DNA of 64,000 nt, taken from contig NZ_JAQQXQ010000004.1 in NCBI RefSeq assembly GCF_028595285.1, forward strand, positions 1 to 64,000, written 5' to 3'. Position 1 is the first letter of the stretch. Each line of letters starts with the position of its first letter. Below the pieces are notes generated by a model. The model did not search any database. It saw only the letters and a list, made by a program, of their open reading frames with translations, and had not been told where the DNA came from. This document shows positions 25,436 to 34,457 of this stretch, one piece after another. The DNA is from Erythrobacter fulvus (GTDB lineage Bacteria; Pseudomonadota; Alphaproteobacteria; Sphingomonadales; Sphingomonadaceae). A program made the translations under genes and the position numbers.

Positions 25436-27259
25436 ATGGCACAACCTCCTATCTTCTCGCTCGAAGGGCTCGCACTGCAACAGGGCGGGCGCTGGCTGTT
25501 CGGCGGCCCGACACCTTCCAGCGGCGCGGCGCCGATCGACCTGCACGTGTTGCCCGGAGACCGGCTTGCGCTGATCGGGCGCAACGGCGCGGGAAAGACG
25601 ACGCTGCTGAAGATCATCACCGGCAGGATCGAGGCCGACCGCGGCCAGCGGCGGGTAAAGCCGGGGACGAAGATCGTGTTCCTCGAACAGGAACCGGATT
25701 TCAGCGGCGCGAAAACCCTGATGGACTTCGCGCTGTCAGGCGACGATGCCCCTGCCGCGCACGAGGTGGAGGCCATCGCCGGACAGCTCGGCATCGACAT
25801 GACCCGCGACGCGGCCACCGCCAGCGGCGGCGAAAGACGCCGCGCGGCGATCGCCCGCGCGCTGGCACAGGAACCCGACTTGTTGCTGCTAGACGAGCCG
25901 ACCAACCATCTCGATCTGGGCGCGATCGACTGGCTGGAGGACTGGCTGTCGCGCTATCGCGGCGCGTTCATCACCATCAGCCACGACCGCACCTTTCTCA
26001 CCCGCCTGACGCGCGCGACCCTGTGGCTCGACCGCGGGACGCTGCGTCGCAAGGAAGTCGGCTTCGGCGGGTACGAGGCGTGGGAAGAACAGGTCTACGC
26101 CGAAGAGGCCCGCGCGGCAGAGCGGCTCGATGCCAAGCTGAAGATCGAGGCCCACTGGCTCGAACGCGGGGTAACCGCGCGGCGCAAGCGCAACCAGGGA
26201 CGGCTGGAAAAGCTGCACCAGATGCGCGCGGTGCGGGCGGCGATGATCTCGGGCGCGGGCACGGCCAAGCTCAAGCTGGCGAGCGATGATGACTTCAAGT
26301 CCAAGTCGGTGATCGTCGCGGAAGGCATTTCCAAGACCTATGGGGAACGGCCCGTCATCAAGCCTTTTTCTCTACGGATCCAGAACGGCGACCGGATCGG
26401 CATCGTCGGCGCAAACGGCGCGGGCAAGACCACGCTGCTCAAGCTTCTGACGAGGGAAATCGAGCCGGATACCGGCAGCGTGACCCACGCCCGCACGCTT
26501 TCCGGGGTGATGATCGATCAGCAGAGGAAACTGCTCGAACCCGATGCGACCGTGCGCCAGATTCTGGCCGAGGGCGGCGACTGGATCGACGTGCGCGGGG
26601 TGCGAAAGCACGTGCAGGCATACCTGAAAGACTTCCTGTTCGATCCGGGCCTTGTCGATACCAAAGTCGGCATCCTTTCGGGTGGAGAGCGTTCGCGGCT
26701 CTTGCTCGCCCGCGAATTCGCCCGCACCGCAAACCTGCTCGTGCTCGATGAGCCGACCAATGATCTCGACCTCGAAACGCTGGATCTGTTGCAGGAAGTG
26801 ATTGCGGATTTCGACGGCACGGTGTTGATCGTCAGCCATGATCGCGACTTCCTCGATCGCACGGTTACGATAACGCTGGGCCTCGACGGGTCGGGCAAGG
26901 TCGATATCGTCGCAGGCGGTTATGCGGACTGGGAGGCCAAGCGCAGGAAGCCGGTCGCCGCGAAGCCGGCTGCGACCGCGCGCAAAGACGAGGCCGCAGC
27001 TCCGCCCCCTCCCCCGCCGCCCAAGGCCGGGCCGAAGCTGTCCTACAAGGACCAGCGCGACTACGAGATTCTGCCCGCGCGGATCGCGGAGCTGGAAGTC
27101 GCGATCGCGAAAGGCGAGGCGATCCTTGCCGATCCCGAACTCTACGCCAAGGACCCGCAGCGTTTCGCCACGATCTCGAAGGGGATCGAAAATGCCCGCG
27201 CCGAAAAGGACGTAGCCGAGGAACGCTGGCTGATGCTTGCCGAACAGGTCGAGGGCTAG
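25436..27259 (+). CDS. uup: ABC-F family ATPase, Uup-like
   Basis: Soluble protein of about 607 residues with two ATP-binding cassettes and no membrane domain. Walker A motifs GRNGAGKTT and GANGAGKTT, signature motifs SGGERRRAA and SGGERSRLL, and Walker B LLLDEPTNHLDL and LVLDEPTNDLDL are all present. A C-terminal helical domain (LSYKDQRDYEILPARIAELE...) is typical of Uup, which binds ribosomes or branched DNA. A GTG at 25424 is an alternative start. Rightward single gene, divergent from the SIMPL gene. Confidence 0.9.
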   Translation: MAQPPIFSLEGLALQQGGRWLFGGPTPSSGAAPIDLHVLPGDRLALIGRNGAGKTTLLKIITGRIEADRGQRRVKPGTKIVFLEQEPDFSGAKTLMDFALSGDDAPAAHEVEAIAGQLGIDMTRDAATASGGERRRAAIARALAQEPDLLLLDEPTNHLDLGAIDWLEDWLSRYRGAFITISHDRTFLTRLTRATLWLDRGTLRRKEVGFGGYEAWEEQVYAEEARAAERLDAKLKIEAHWLERGVTARRKRNQGRLEKLHQMRAVRAAMISGAGTAKLKLASDDDFKSKSVIVAEGISKTYGERPVIKPFSLRIQNGDRIGIVGANGAGKTTLLKLLTREIEPDTGSVTHARTLSGVMIDQQRKLLEPDATVRQILAEGGDWIDVRGVRKHVQAYLKDFLFDPGLVDTKVGILSGGERSRLLLAREFARTANLLVLDEPTNDLDLETLDLLQEVIADFDGTVLIVSHDRDFLDRTVTITLGLDGSGKVDIVAGGYADWEAKRRKPVAAKPAATARKDEAAAPPPPPPPKAGPKLSYKDQRDYEILPARIAELEVAIAKGEAILADPELYAKDPQRFATISKGIENARAEKDVAEERWLMLAEQVEG

Positions 27260-27272
27260 GCCCACCCCCGGT

Positions 27273-27752
27273 TCAGGTGATGCGGTAGAACTCGGCCACC
27301 CGTTCGAGCGCGATCCTGAGCACCAGCTTACCGCTGCGCGCAGGCCAGCCGAGGCCTTTTTCAGCTTCGGGCAGCGCCTCGCCGGTGCAGACCACCCGCC
27401 AAAGGATGTCCTCCAGCCCTCGCCCCGCCGCCTTGATCGCCCCGTCAAAGCGGCGGCGCGCGGCGATCTGGCGTTCGGTCGGGGACAGGCCGCGCTCGCC
27501 GGTGGTCTTCACCCGCACCGGATCCCAGCGCATGGTCACATTCGGCGCGAGCTGCGCGCGTTCGTAGTCGCCGCGCAGCGCCTCACCCGCATCGAACAGG
27601 CGATCATCGAGATGACCGCGCGCATGCAGCCAGGAGAGCGGCGATTCGGCGAGGTTGACGGTGACGGTGCGCACCGCCCGCCGTGCCTGGGCAGACCGCG
27701 AACGGCGCGGGCCTTCGGATGTGAGTTCGCGTTCGACCAGTTGGCGCTTCAT
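27273..27752 (-). CDS. DUF6456 domain protein, probable DNA-binding regulator
   Basis: A 159-residue soluble protein with the DUF6456 signature seen in many alphaproteobacteria: NLAESPLSWLHARGHLDDRLFDAGEALRGDYERAQLAPNVTMRWDP. A basic N-terminus and the segment RRRFDGAIKAAGRGLEDILWRVVCTGEALPEAEKGLGWP follow. It looks like a C-terminal helix-rich domain often joined to a helix-turn-helix; here that domain is not evident. Function unknown; divergent from the helix-turn-helix gene at 27848. Confidence 0.72.
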   Translation of the reverse strand: MKRQLVERELTSEGPRRSRSAQARRAVRTVTVNLAESPLSWLHARGHLDDRLFDAGEALRGDYERAQLAPNVTMRWDPVRVKTTGERGLSPTERQIAARRRFDGAIKAAGRGLEDILWRVVCTGEALPEAEKGLGWPARSGKLVLRIALERVAEFYRIT

Positions 27753-27847
27753 GATGGCTGCTCCCTTGTGACAGGAAAGCGGCTTGCCAAAGCGGCGTAT
27801 CTGTAGGAAAGAAGAAACCGTTCTGGTTAATCGAGGCAGATCGCCCC

Positions 27848-28426
27848 ATGCTCAACCGCATCCGCGATATCCGCAAGGCGAAAGGCATGACCCTCGCCGA
27901 TCTTGCCGCCGCCTGCGATCCGCCGACCACCGCCCAGACGATCGGACGGCTCGAAACCGGCATGCGGCAATTGTCGCTGAGGTGGATGGACAAGATTGCT
28001 GCGGCGCTGGAAGTCGATCCGGCCAGCCTGATGCGCGCCGACAGCACCGACAGCGCACAGATCGTCGCCGAACTCGCAGCCGGCGGGGCGCAAGCGCTCA
28101 CGTCCCCGCGGGAGGCGCTGCTACCCAGCGATCTGGCCGCTGCGGACGGCCCGCCCGCGCTGGTGATGGCGGTGAGCGAGAGCGTCGGCGAATATCGTCC
28201 CGGCGATCTGGTGTGGCTGCGCCAACTCGCACCCGACGCGGCCCAGAGCGCGATCAACCGCGACTGCCTGCTGCCCCGCCCCGGCGGGCGCTTCGCCTTC
28301 GGACGGCTGATCGACCGGCGCGGCACGCTGGTCGGGCTGCTGCCGCCGGGCGCGGGACAGAAGCAGGTGGTGGTGGACAATCCGGCTTGGATTGCGGTCG
28401 CCTTCATGCTGGTCAGAGAGCTTTGA
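27848..28426 (+). CDS. XRE-type helix-turn-helix regulator
   Basis: A 192-residue protein whose first 60 residues are a Cro/CI-type helix-turn-helix (MLNRIRDIRKAKGMTLADLAAAC, then QTIGRLETGMRQLSLRWM). The rest resembles the beta-rich C-terminal half of S24-type repressors (YRPGDLVWLRQL, GRFAFGRLIDRRGTLVGLLPPG), but I see no serine-lysine cleavage dyad. It is therefore probably a non-cleaving repressor. The glycosyltransferase gene follows closely, with a possible TTGA overlap. Confidence 0.75.
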   Translation: MLNRIRDIRKAKGMTLADLAAACDPPTTAQTIGRLETGMRQLSLRWMDKIAAALEVDPASLMRADSTDSAQIVAELAAGGAQALTSPREALLPSDLAAADGPPALVMAVSESVGEYRPGDLVWLRQLAPDAAQSAINRDCLLPRPGGRFAFGRLIDRRGTLVGLLPPGAGQKQVVVDNPAWIAVAFMLVREL

Positions 28427-28452
28427 CCTCCGCGCGCGCAGGTATCGATCCC

Positions 28453-29637
28453 GTGAAGCACGTCCTTGCCGTCTCGACCCTCTATCCCAATCCCGTCAAT
28501 CCGCGGTTCGGGACCTTTGTCGCACGCTCGCTTGAGGCGCTGGCAAAGCGCGGCGACTGGCGGGTAACCGTCGTCAATCCGATCGGTCTACCGCCGCTCG
28601 CACTCGGCCGCTATCGGCCGCTGGCGGAGCTTCCGGCCGAGAGTATCGAGGGCGGCGTTACCATCCACCGGCCGCGCTTCACGCTGATCCCGCGCATCGG
28701 TGCGCGCCGCAACGCCGCCGCCATCGCGCGGGCCTGTCTACCGCTGGTAGAGCGGATCCATGCCGAAACGCCTATCGACGTGCTCGACGCGCAGTTCTTT
28801 TTTCCCGACGGCCCCGCCGCCGCCGATATTGCCCGCAAGATCGGCCTGCCGCTGTCGATCAAGGCACGCGGAAGCGACATCAGCTTCTGGGGCGAGCAGG
28901 ATTTCGCCCGCCAGCAGATGCTCGATGCCGCACGCACAGCGACCGGACTGCTTGCCGTCAGCCACGACCTTGCCGGACAGATGGCGGCGATGGGCATGGA
29001 TGCGGGCAAGATCACGGTCCACTATACCGGCCTCGACCGCGACCGCTTCCGTCCGCTCGAACACACGCAACTGCGCAGCCAGCTGAGCCGCGAGCTGGGG
29101 TTCGACATGCCCGACAATGCGCCCCTGCTGGCCTGTGTCGGCGCGCTGATCGAACGCAAGGGCCAGGGCATTGCCATAGAGGCGCTGAAGGACATTCCCG
29201 GAGCGCGGCTGGTGCTGGTCGGCAAAGGCGAGGACGAGGCACGCCTGCGCGCGCTGGCAGCGAGCGAGGGCATGGCAGACCGAGTTTTCTTCGCCGGATC
29301 GGTCGATCACGATCTGATGCCGCTGATCCTCTCGGCCGCCGACGTGATGGTACTGCCGACGGTGAGCGAGGGGCTGGCCAATGCCTGGGTCGAAGCTCTG
29401 GCCTGCGGGACGCCGGTGGTGACAACCGACGTCGGCGGCGCACGCGAGTTGATTTCCTGCGACACCGCAGGCCGACTGGTTGATCGCAATCAGCAAGCCG
29501 TGGCGGCGGGGATCAACGCCGTGCTCAACGCCCCGCCCCGGCGCGAGGCAGTCGCTGCCTTGACCGAAGGGTTCAGCTGGGAAGCCAACGCTGCTGCGCT
29601 GGCCGCGCATTATGAAAGGCTGGTGGGCGCGGCCTAG
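28453..29637 (+). CDS. Glycosyltransferase family 4 protein
   Basis: GT-B fold glycosyltransferase of 394 residues, presumably acting on an envelope or exopolysaccharide sugar with a nucleotide-sugar donor. Seen: N-terminal Rossmann half (KHVLAVSTLYPNPVNPRFG), linker VGALIERKGQGIAIEAL, GAGLVLVGKGEDEARL-like strand, and the donor-binding region TVSEGLANAWVEALACGTPVV with its conserved Glu. The start is taken as GTG at 28453; a TTG at 28423 overlapping the previous stop is the alternative. Acceptor unknown, with no other polysaccharide genes nearby. Confidence 0.85.
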   Translation: MKHVLAVSTLYPNPVNPRFGTFVARSLEALAKRGDWRVTVVNPIGLPPLALGRYRPLAELPAESIEGGVTIHRPRFTLIPRIGARRNAAAIARACLPLVERIHAETPIDVLDAQFFFPDGPAAADIARKIGLPLSIKARGSDISFWGEQDFARQQMLDAARTATGLLAVSHDLAGQMAAMGMDAGKITVHYTGLDRDRFRPLEHTQLRSQLSRELGFDMPDNAPLLACVGALIERKGQGIAIEALKDIPGARLVLVGKGEDEARLRALAASEGMADRVFFAGSVDHDLMPLILSAADVMVLPTVSEGLANAWVEALACGTPVVTTDVGGARELISCDTAGRLVDRNQQAVAAGINAVLNAPPRREAVAALTEGFSWEANAAALAAHYERLVGAA

Positions 29638-29650
29638 GCCGCGCTCACCC

Positions 29651-30628
29651 TCACGCCTCGCCGCGAGCGATCTTTTCCTGACGATCGGTCGCGCTTTCCG
29701 TCGGCACGAAGCTGTTCGAGGTCACGCCCATCCAGATAAGCAGCGGTCCTGCCATGTAGATCGACGAATAGGTGCCAATGAACAGACCCGCAGTGATCGC
29801 CGCGACCATACCGAACAGGCTCGGCGGGCCGAACAGCAGCAGCGGGATCAGCGCGACGAACAGCGTCAGCGAGGTCATGATGGTACGCGCCAGCGTCTCG
29901 TTCACCGACAGGTCGAGCAGTTCGGGCAGCGGCATCTTGCGGAACTTCTTCAGGTTCTCGCGGATGCGGTCATAAACCACGATGGTGTCGTTCAGCGAGT
30001 AGCCGATGATGGCGAGGATCGCGGCAACGATCTGCAATCCGAACTCCATCTGGGTGATGGCGAAAAGGCCGAGCGTGACCGAAACGTCGTGCACCAGCGC
30101 GAACATCGCGCCCACGCCGAACTGCCATTCGAACCGCACCCAGATGTAAATCGACACGGCTGCCATCGCCGCCAGCAGCGCGAGGATTGCCGAATCCCGG
30201 AACTCGCCTGCGACCTTGCCCGAGACGGTGTCGTTCCCGTCAGTGCGCGCGTCGGGATATTCCTTCGCGATTGCGGCGATGACCTGATTGCCGATCTCGG
30301 TCGCGGCGCCGGGGGTTTCCTCAGCGCCTTCGGGCAGGGGGACACGGATCGAAACCGATTTCGGCCCGCCGAATTCCTGCACCACCGGATCGCCGTAACC
30401 CAGCCCGCCGACCAATTCGCGAAGGCTCGGGATCGGCGCCTGCTCGCGCTCCTCGAAAGTCAGGCGCACTTCCTGCCCACCGGCGAAATCAACGCCGAAA
30501 TTGAGCCCCTGGGTCAGCACCGCAGCCCAGCTACCAAGGATCAGCACGATGCTGACCACAAAGAACGGCACGCGCAGTTTCAGGAACTTGATGTTGGTAT
30601 CGTCCGGGACGAGCTTTAGAAGTTTCAT
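29651..30628 (-). CDS. secF: Protein translocase subunit SecF
   Basis: Inner-membrane partner of SecD that uses the proton gradient to pull exported proteins through SecYEG. The 325 residues show a first membrane segment, the periplasmic domain starting GLNFGVDFAGGQEVRLTF, and five further membrane segments with the SecF block IIGYSLNDTIVVYDRIRENL and the RTIMTSLTLF region. Last gene of yajC-secD-secF; 15 bases after secD. Confidence 0.95.
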   Translation of the reverse strand: MKLLKLVPDDTNIKFLKLRVPFFVVSIVLILGSWAAVLTQGLNFGVDFAGGQEVRLTFEEREQAPIPSLRELVGGLGYGDPVVQEFGGPKSVSIRVPLPEGAEETPGAATEIGNQVIAAIAKEYPDARTDGNDTVSGKVAGEFRDSAILALLAAMAAVSIYIWVRFEWQFGVGAMFALVHDVSVTLGLFAITQMEFGLQIVAAILAIIGYSLNDTIVVYDRIRENLKKFRKMPLPELLDLSVNETLARTIMTSLTLFVALIPLLLFGPPSLFGMVAAITAGLFIGTYSSIYMAGPLLIWMGVTSNSFVPTESATDRQEKIARGEA

Positions 30629-30643
30629 CGGTCTCGCGCTCCT

Positions 30644-32242
30644 TCAGATGGTAATATCATTGGGGCGCGCCTTGCGCAGCCACCCGGCAACCCACATGCG
30701 GGTCAGGGTCACGCCGGTGAAGACCGAGGTGAACAAGCCCACCACCAGCACCACCGCGAAGCCCTTGACCGGCCCCGAGCCGAAAGCAAACAGCGCCACG
30801 CCGGCGATGAAGTTGGTGAGGTTCGCGTCCCAAATCGCGCGGCTGGCTTCCTTATAGCCGGTTTCGACTGCCGCGATGACCTTGCGGCCGCGCTTGCGTT
30901 CCTCGCGGATACGTTCGTTAATCAGCACGTTGGCGTCCACCGCCGCGCCAATGGTGATGACGAAACCGGCGATCCCCGGCAAGGTCAGCGTCGTATTGAG
31001 ACCGGCCATGATACCCAGCAACATCAGCACGTTGAACACCAGTGCGATGGTCGCATAGATGCCGAAACGGCCATAGGTGGCAATCATCAGCGCAATCACC
31101 GCAAGGCTGCCGATGCTCATGGCGAGCAAGCCCTTGCGGATCGAGTCCGCGCCGAGATCGGGCCCGACGGTGCGTTCCTCGATCACCTGCAGCGGCACCG
31201 GCAAGGCACCCGAACGCAGCGCGATGGCGAGGTTGTTGGCGCTTTCAGGATTGAAGCTGCCAGAAATCTGCGCCCGCCCGCCAAGGATCGGCTCGTTGAT
31301 ATTGGGCGCGGATAGCACCTGCCCGTCGAGGATGATGGCAAACGGCTTGCCGACATTCTCGCGCGTCAGCTTGGCGAACTTGGCCCCGCCCTGCGCATCG
31401 AAGGAGATGTTGACGACGGATTCGTTGGTCTGCGGATCGACCCCGGCCTGCGCACCGGTGAGGTTGTCGCCGCGGATACCGCCGAGCCGCCGCACCGCCT
31501 CGTACTGGCCGGCCTGCGGCGTTCCCGGCGCATAGGGAAACACTTGGCTGCCCGGAGGTGCGATGCCAGCCTGGACGTTTTCCGGCAGAGCATTGAGATC
31601 GACCAACTTGAATTCGAGCTGGGCAGTCTGGCCGAGCAGGCTCTTCAGTGCGTCGGGATCGTCAAGGCCCGGCACCTGCACGACAATGCGGGTATCGCCC
31701 TGACGGATAATGGTTGGTTCGCGCGTACCGAGTTCGTCGATACGGCGGCGCACCACCTCGGTGGCGCTTTCCATTGCTTCATCGAGCGCGGTCTCGATCC
31801 CCGACGTCGTGGGCGTCAGCACGATGCGCTGCCCGTCAACCACCGCCAGATCCCATTCACGGGTGAGATTTGCGCCCTGCATCACCGGTTCGAGCAGCCC
31901 GCGGGCACGGTCGATATCGGCGGCGCTTTCAAGCATGAAGCTCATCCGGCCATCGCCAGTCGAGACATCGCCGATCCGCACGCGCGGCTTGGCATTGCGC
32001 ATCAGCTGGCGGACGGTTTCTTCCATGTTCTCGAGCCGCTGGGCGCGGATGTCACCGGCCTTGGCTTCGAGCAGCAGGTGCGAGCCGCCGGCAAGGTCAA
32101 GCCCGAGATTGACCTGCGGGTTGGGCAGGCTGGCGGGCCAGTCGAGACCCGAGACATTGAACAGCGACGGCAGCGACAGCACGGCTGCGGCCAGCGTCAC
32201 GCCCCACAGCCAGAGCTTTTTCCATAAGGGGAATTCGAGCAT
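30644..32242 (-). CDS. secD: Protein translocase subunit SecD
   Basis: A 532-residue membrane protein. The N-terminal segment is followed by LGLDLAGGSHLLLEA, a large periplasmic P1 domain, and the six-helix SecD/SecF membrane module ending with AAVDANVLINERIREERKRG and AIWDANLTNFIAGVALFAFGSGPVKGFA. It forms a complex with SecF and YajC that drives late stages of export. In a leftward operon with yajC upstream and secF downstream. Confidence 0.96.
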   Translation of the reverse strand: MLEFPLWKKLWLWGVTLAAAVLSLPSLFNVSGLDWPASLPNPQVNLGLDLAGGSHLLLEAKAGDIRAQRLENMEETVRQLMRNAKPRVRIGDVSTGDGRMSFMLESAADIDRARGLLEPVMQGANLTREWDLAVVDGQRIVLTPTTSGIETALDEAMESATEVVRRRIDELGTREPTIIRQGDTRIVVQVPGLDDPDALKSLLGQTAQLEFKLVDLNALPENVQAGIAPPGSQVFPYAPGTPQAGQYEAVRRLGGIRGDNLTGAQAGVDPQTNESVVNISFDAQGGAKFAKLTRENVGKPFAIILDGQVLSAPNINEPILGGRAQISGSFNPESANNLAIALRSGALPVPLQVIEERTVGPDLGADSIRKGLLAMSIGSLAVIALMIATYGRFGIYATIALVFNVLMLLGIMAGLNTTLTLPGIAGFVITIGAAVDANVLINERIREERKRGRKVIAAVETGYKEASRAIWDANLTNFIAGVALFAFGSGPVKGFAVVLVVGLFTSVFTGVTLTRMWVAGWLRKARPNDITI

Positions 32243-32294
32243 TGCGTCAGAATCTCACGCAGAAGGGAGCGGCAGCTGGCAAAGCAGCGGCGGA

Positions 32295-32624
32295 TCAGTC
32301 GTTGGCGGGCGTGCCGCCGGGCGGAATGATGTCGCCGATGGTGGCCTTAATCGCCTTGACCCGGACATTGGTGCCCAGTTCCAGTTCGACGAAGGTATCA
32401 TCGACCTTCACCACCTTGCCGACGAGACCGCCGGCGGTGACGACCTGATCGCCCTTCTTCATGCCGGCGACCTTCTGCTGGTGTTCCTTCTGCCGCTTCA
32501 TCTGCGGACGGATGATAAGGAACCAGAAGATCGCGATCATGCCGACGATCGGCAGGAAGTTGATCCATGCGGGCGGCGCTGCGGCAGCACCCGCTCCGGC
32601 GGCGGCGAGAAGGTCGATTGTCAT
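32295..32624 (-). CDS. yajC: Preprotein translocase subunit YajC
   Basis: A 109-residue protein with one membrane helix (INFLPIVGMIAIFWFLIIRPQMKRQKEH, a hallmark of YajC) and a C-terminal soluble part (MKKGDQVVTAGGLVGKVVKVDD). It binds SecDF. The ATG at 32624 gives the usual N-terminus; the upstream in-frame extension is not credible. First gene of the secDF operon; no strong ribosome binding site is seen. Confidence 0.94.
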   Translation of the reverse strand: MTIDLLAAAGAGAAAAPPAWINFLPIVGMIAIFWFLIIRPQMKRQKEHQQKVAGMKKGDQVVTAGGLVGKVVKVDDTFVELELGTNVRVKAIKATIGDIIPPGGTPAND

Positions 32625-32819
32625 GCGATAAAGCCCGTCAGGATCCCGTGATTGCGATGCGAGGCAAGCGCCCCGTGCGTTCAAGTGGGCGCGCCTAGCA
32701 GCAATGCAAGCAGGCGGCAATCATGCGGGCGGCAGCGGTGCATAGATGCAACACCGTTTACACCCCAAACCCGCTTGCCAGCCTCGAACACGGGCCCTAT
32801 AGGCGCCGCTCCACTGGAA

Positions 32820-32896
32820 CGGGACGTAGCGCAGCCTGGTAGCGCATCACACTGGGGGTGTGGGGGTCGGAGGTTCGAATCCTCTCGTCCCGACCA
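32820..32896 (+). tRNA. tRNA-Pro (GGG anticodon)
   Basis: A 77-base tRNA with encoded CCA. The acceptor CGGGACG pairs with CGTCCCG. The anticodon stem TCACA/TGTGG encloses loop CTGGGGG, giving anticodon GGG for the CCC codon common in this high-GC genome. The T-arm GGAGG-TTCGAAT-CCTCT is standard. Confidence 0.96.
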
Positions 32897-32942
32897 GTGG
32901 AGAAATTCTCCTCAATCCGTCCGAAGACGCGCCGCAGGCCCC

Positions 32943-33479
32943 CTAAAGGTTGCGGCCCACGGTCTCGAACGCGTCGTCGCTGCCGCCGACGCTGTCTCGC
33001 ACCACGGCGACCCCTGCGGCCTTCTGCGCCTTGAGTTCGGCCTTCAGCTTGGCCGGATCGCGCGCGAAGACGAAGCCGAAGCTCACCCCGCCCTCCTTGC
33101 CGATGGTCGCATGGTGAAGCTTGTGTGCCTGCACCAGCCGCTTGGCATAGCCCTTGCGCGGCACCCACCGGAAATAGCGCTGATGCACCAGTCCGTCATG
33201 CACCAGCGTGTAGATCACCCCGTAAAGCGTCACGCCCACTGCGGTCCACCACAGCCATTCCCACCACAGCGATCCGACGATGTACATCACGGTGCAGATC
33301 GATCCGAATACCACCGCGAAAAGATCGTTCTTTTCAAGAGTGTTGTCATGCGGTTCGTGGTGGTCGCGGTGCCAGCCCCAGCCCCAGCCGTGCATGATGT
33401 ATTTGTGCGCATACCATGCGAACAATTCCATGCCGATCAGCGCGGCGAGGACGATGGCGGCGGCTTCGAGCCAGCTCAT
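32943..33479 (-). CDS. crtZ: Beta-carotene 3-hydroxylase CrtZ
   Basis: Non-haem di-iron membrane enzyme that adds 3-hydroxyl groups to beta-ionone rings. The 178-residue protein has the histidine clusters of the CrtZ/sterol-desaturase family (HKYIMHGWGWGWHRDHHEPH, HDGLVHQRYFRW, HKLHH) and several membrane helices. The start at 33479 has AAAGG upstream and overlaps the crtW stop by four bases, so the two are translated together. A C-terminal charged extension beyond residue 150 is seen in sphingomonad CrtZ. With crtW it points to astaxanthin-type or related hydroxylated ketocarotenoids. Confidence 0.92.
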   Translation of the reverse strand: MSWLEAAAIVLAALIGMELFAWYAHKYIMHGWGWGWHRDHHEPHDNTLEKNDLFAVVFGSICTVMYIVGSLWWEWLWWTAVGVTLYGVIYTLVHDGLVHQRYFRWVPRKGYAKRLVQAHKLHHATIGKEGGVSFGFVFARDPAKLKAELKAQKAAGVAVVRDSVGGSDDAFETVGRNL

Positions 33480-34276
33480 GCGGGCACCTTTGTAGCTAGT
33501 CCGGTTGTACCCACCCCGGCCCGGCGCGCCTGCGGCAGCGCCCACCACGGCACGTCAGGACGGCGGTGATGTTCGAGATGATAGCCGAAATGGAAGCAGG
33601 TGGCGAGGCTGGCGAGCGTGCCGAAATCCTCGCTACGGGTGTTGTGATGGTCGTGAAAACGGCTTGTCGCGGCGGTGCTCGCGCTCGCTTGCGGCAGATG
33701 GCGGTGCGGGCGGAAGGTGCCGAAATAGAACAGCTGGAGCGATGAACAAAGCGCCGGCATCCCGTAGAGCAGCACGATCTGCACCATGGGAACGCCGATC
33801 ACCAGCCAGTAGATGCCGACCACGCTGTGTACGTAGAGGATCGATCGCCAGCCGAAATAGCGCCGGAAAAACGTGGCATACCAGCGCAGGAAATCATCCG
33901 GGTTGTTCTCGTCGAAATCGGGATCGCCCGCGTGCCCTGCAAGTTTGTGGTGGGCGAAATGAGCATCGCGCAGGTGCTTCCAACCAAAGCCCGCATAGAG
34001 CGCCAGCAGCACCGCACCGATCGCGCCGTTGAGTTTCGGCCTGCCCGGCACCAGCGAGCCGTGCATCGCATCATGGCTGACAATAAACACCCCGACCGAT
34101 AGCCAGCACCACACTGCCGCCATCACCAGCGCCAGCGGCCAGTTGCTCCATGTCAGTTCGAACACGAACATCGCGTAGAAATGGATCGCCAGCCAGCTGC
34201 CCGCGATGACAAGGGCCAGCGCCAACCCGATAGCGCCCTGCATCGTCCGTGCGGGAAGATTGAAGTGCGACTTCAT
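33476..34276 (-). CDS. crtW: Beta-carotene 4-ketolase CrtW
   Basis: Di-iron membrane oxygenase that introduces 4-keto groups on carotenoid rings. The 266 residues show the expected His motifs: VSHDAMHGSLVPG, HFAHHKLAGHAGDPDFD, and FHFGYHLEHHRRPDVPWWALP, among four or more membrane helices. It is upstream of crtZ with a four-base overlap. No other carotenoid genes (crtE, crtB, crtI, crtY) lie in the window, so this pair is a detached late-pathway unit. Confidence 0.92.
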   Translation of the reverse strand: MKSHFNLPARTMQGAIGLALALVIAGSWLAIHFYAMFVFELTWSNWPLALVMAAVWCWLSVGVFIVSHDAMHGSLVPGRPKLNGAIGAVLLALYAGFGWKHLRDAHFAHHKLAGHAGDPDFDENNPDDFLRWYATFFRRYFGWRSILYVHSVVGIYWLVIGVPMVQIVLLYGMPALCSSLQLFYFGTFRPHRHLPQASASTAATSRFHDHHNTRSEDFGTLASLATCFHFGYHLEHHRRPDVPWWALPQARRAGVGTTGLATKVPA

Positions 34277-34457
34277 GTCAGGAGGATACGCAAACCCGGC
34301 CCATGAGGATGCCTATAAAGTGCTGGAGCCGCCGTGCAATCGCGATTGCGCGAAGGGAGCAACAGAATGCTTGCGCTTTGCGGCATCCCAATGGATGGTG
34401 GTTCCGACACGACCTTGATGCTGAAATCTGGAATGTAACGCCTTGAACGCTATTTCG

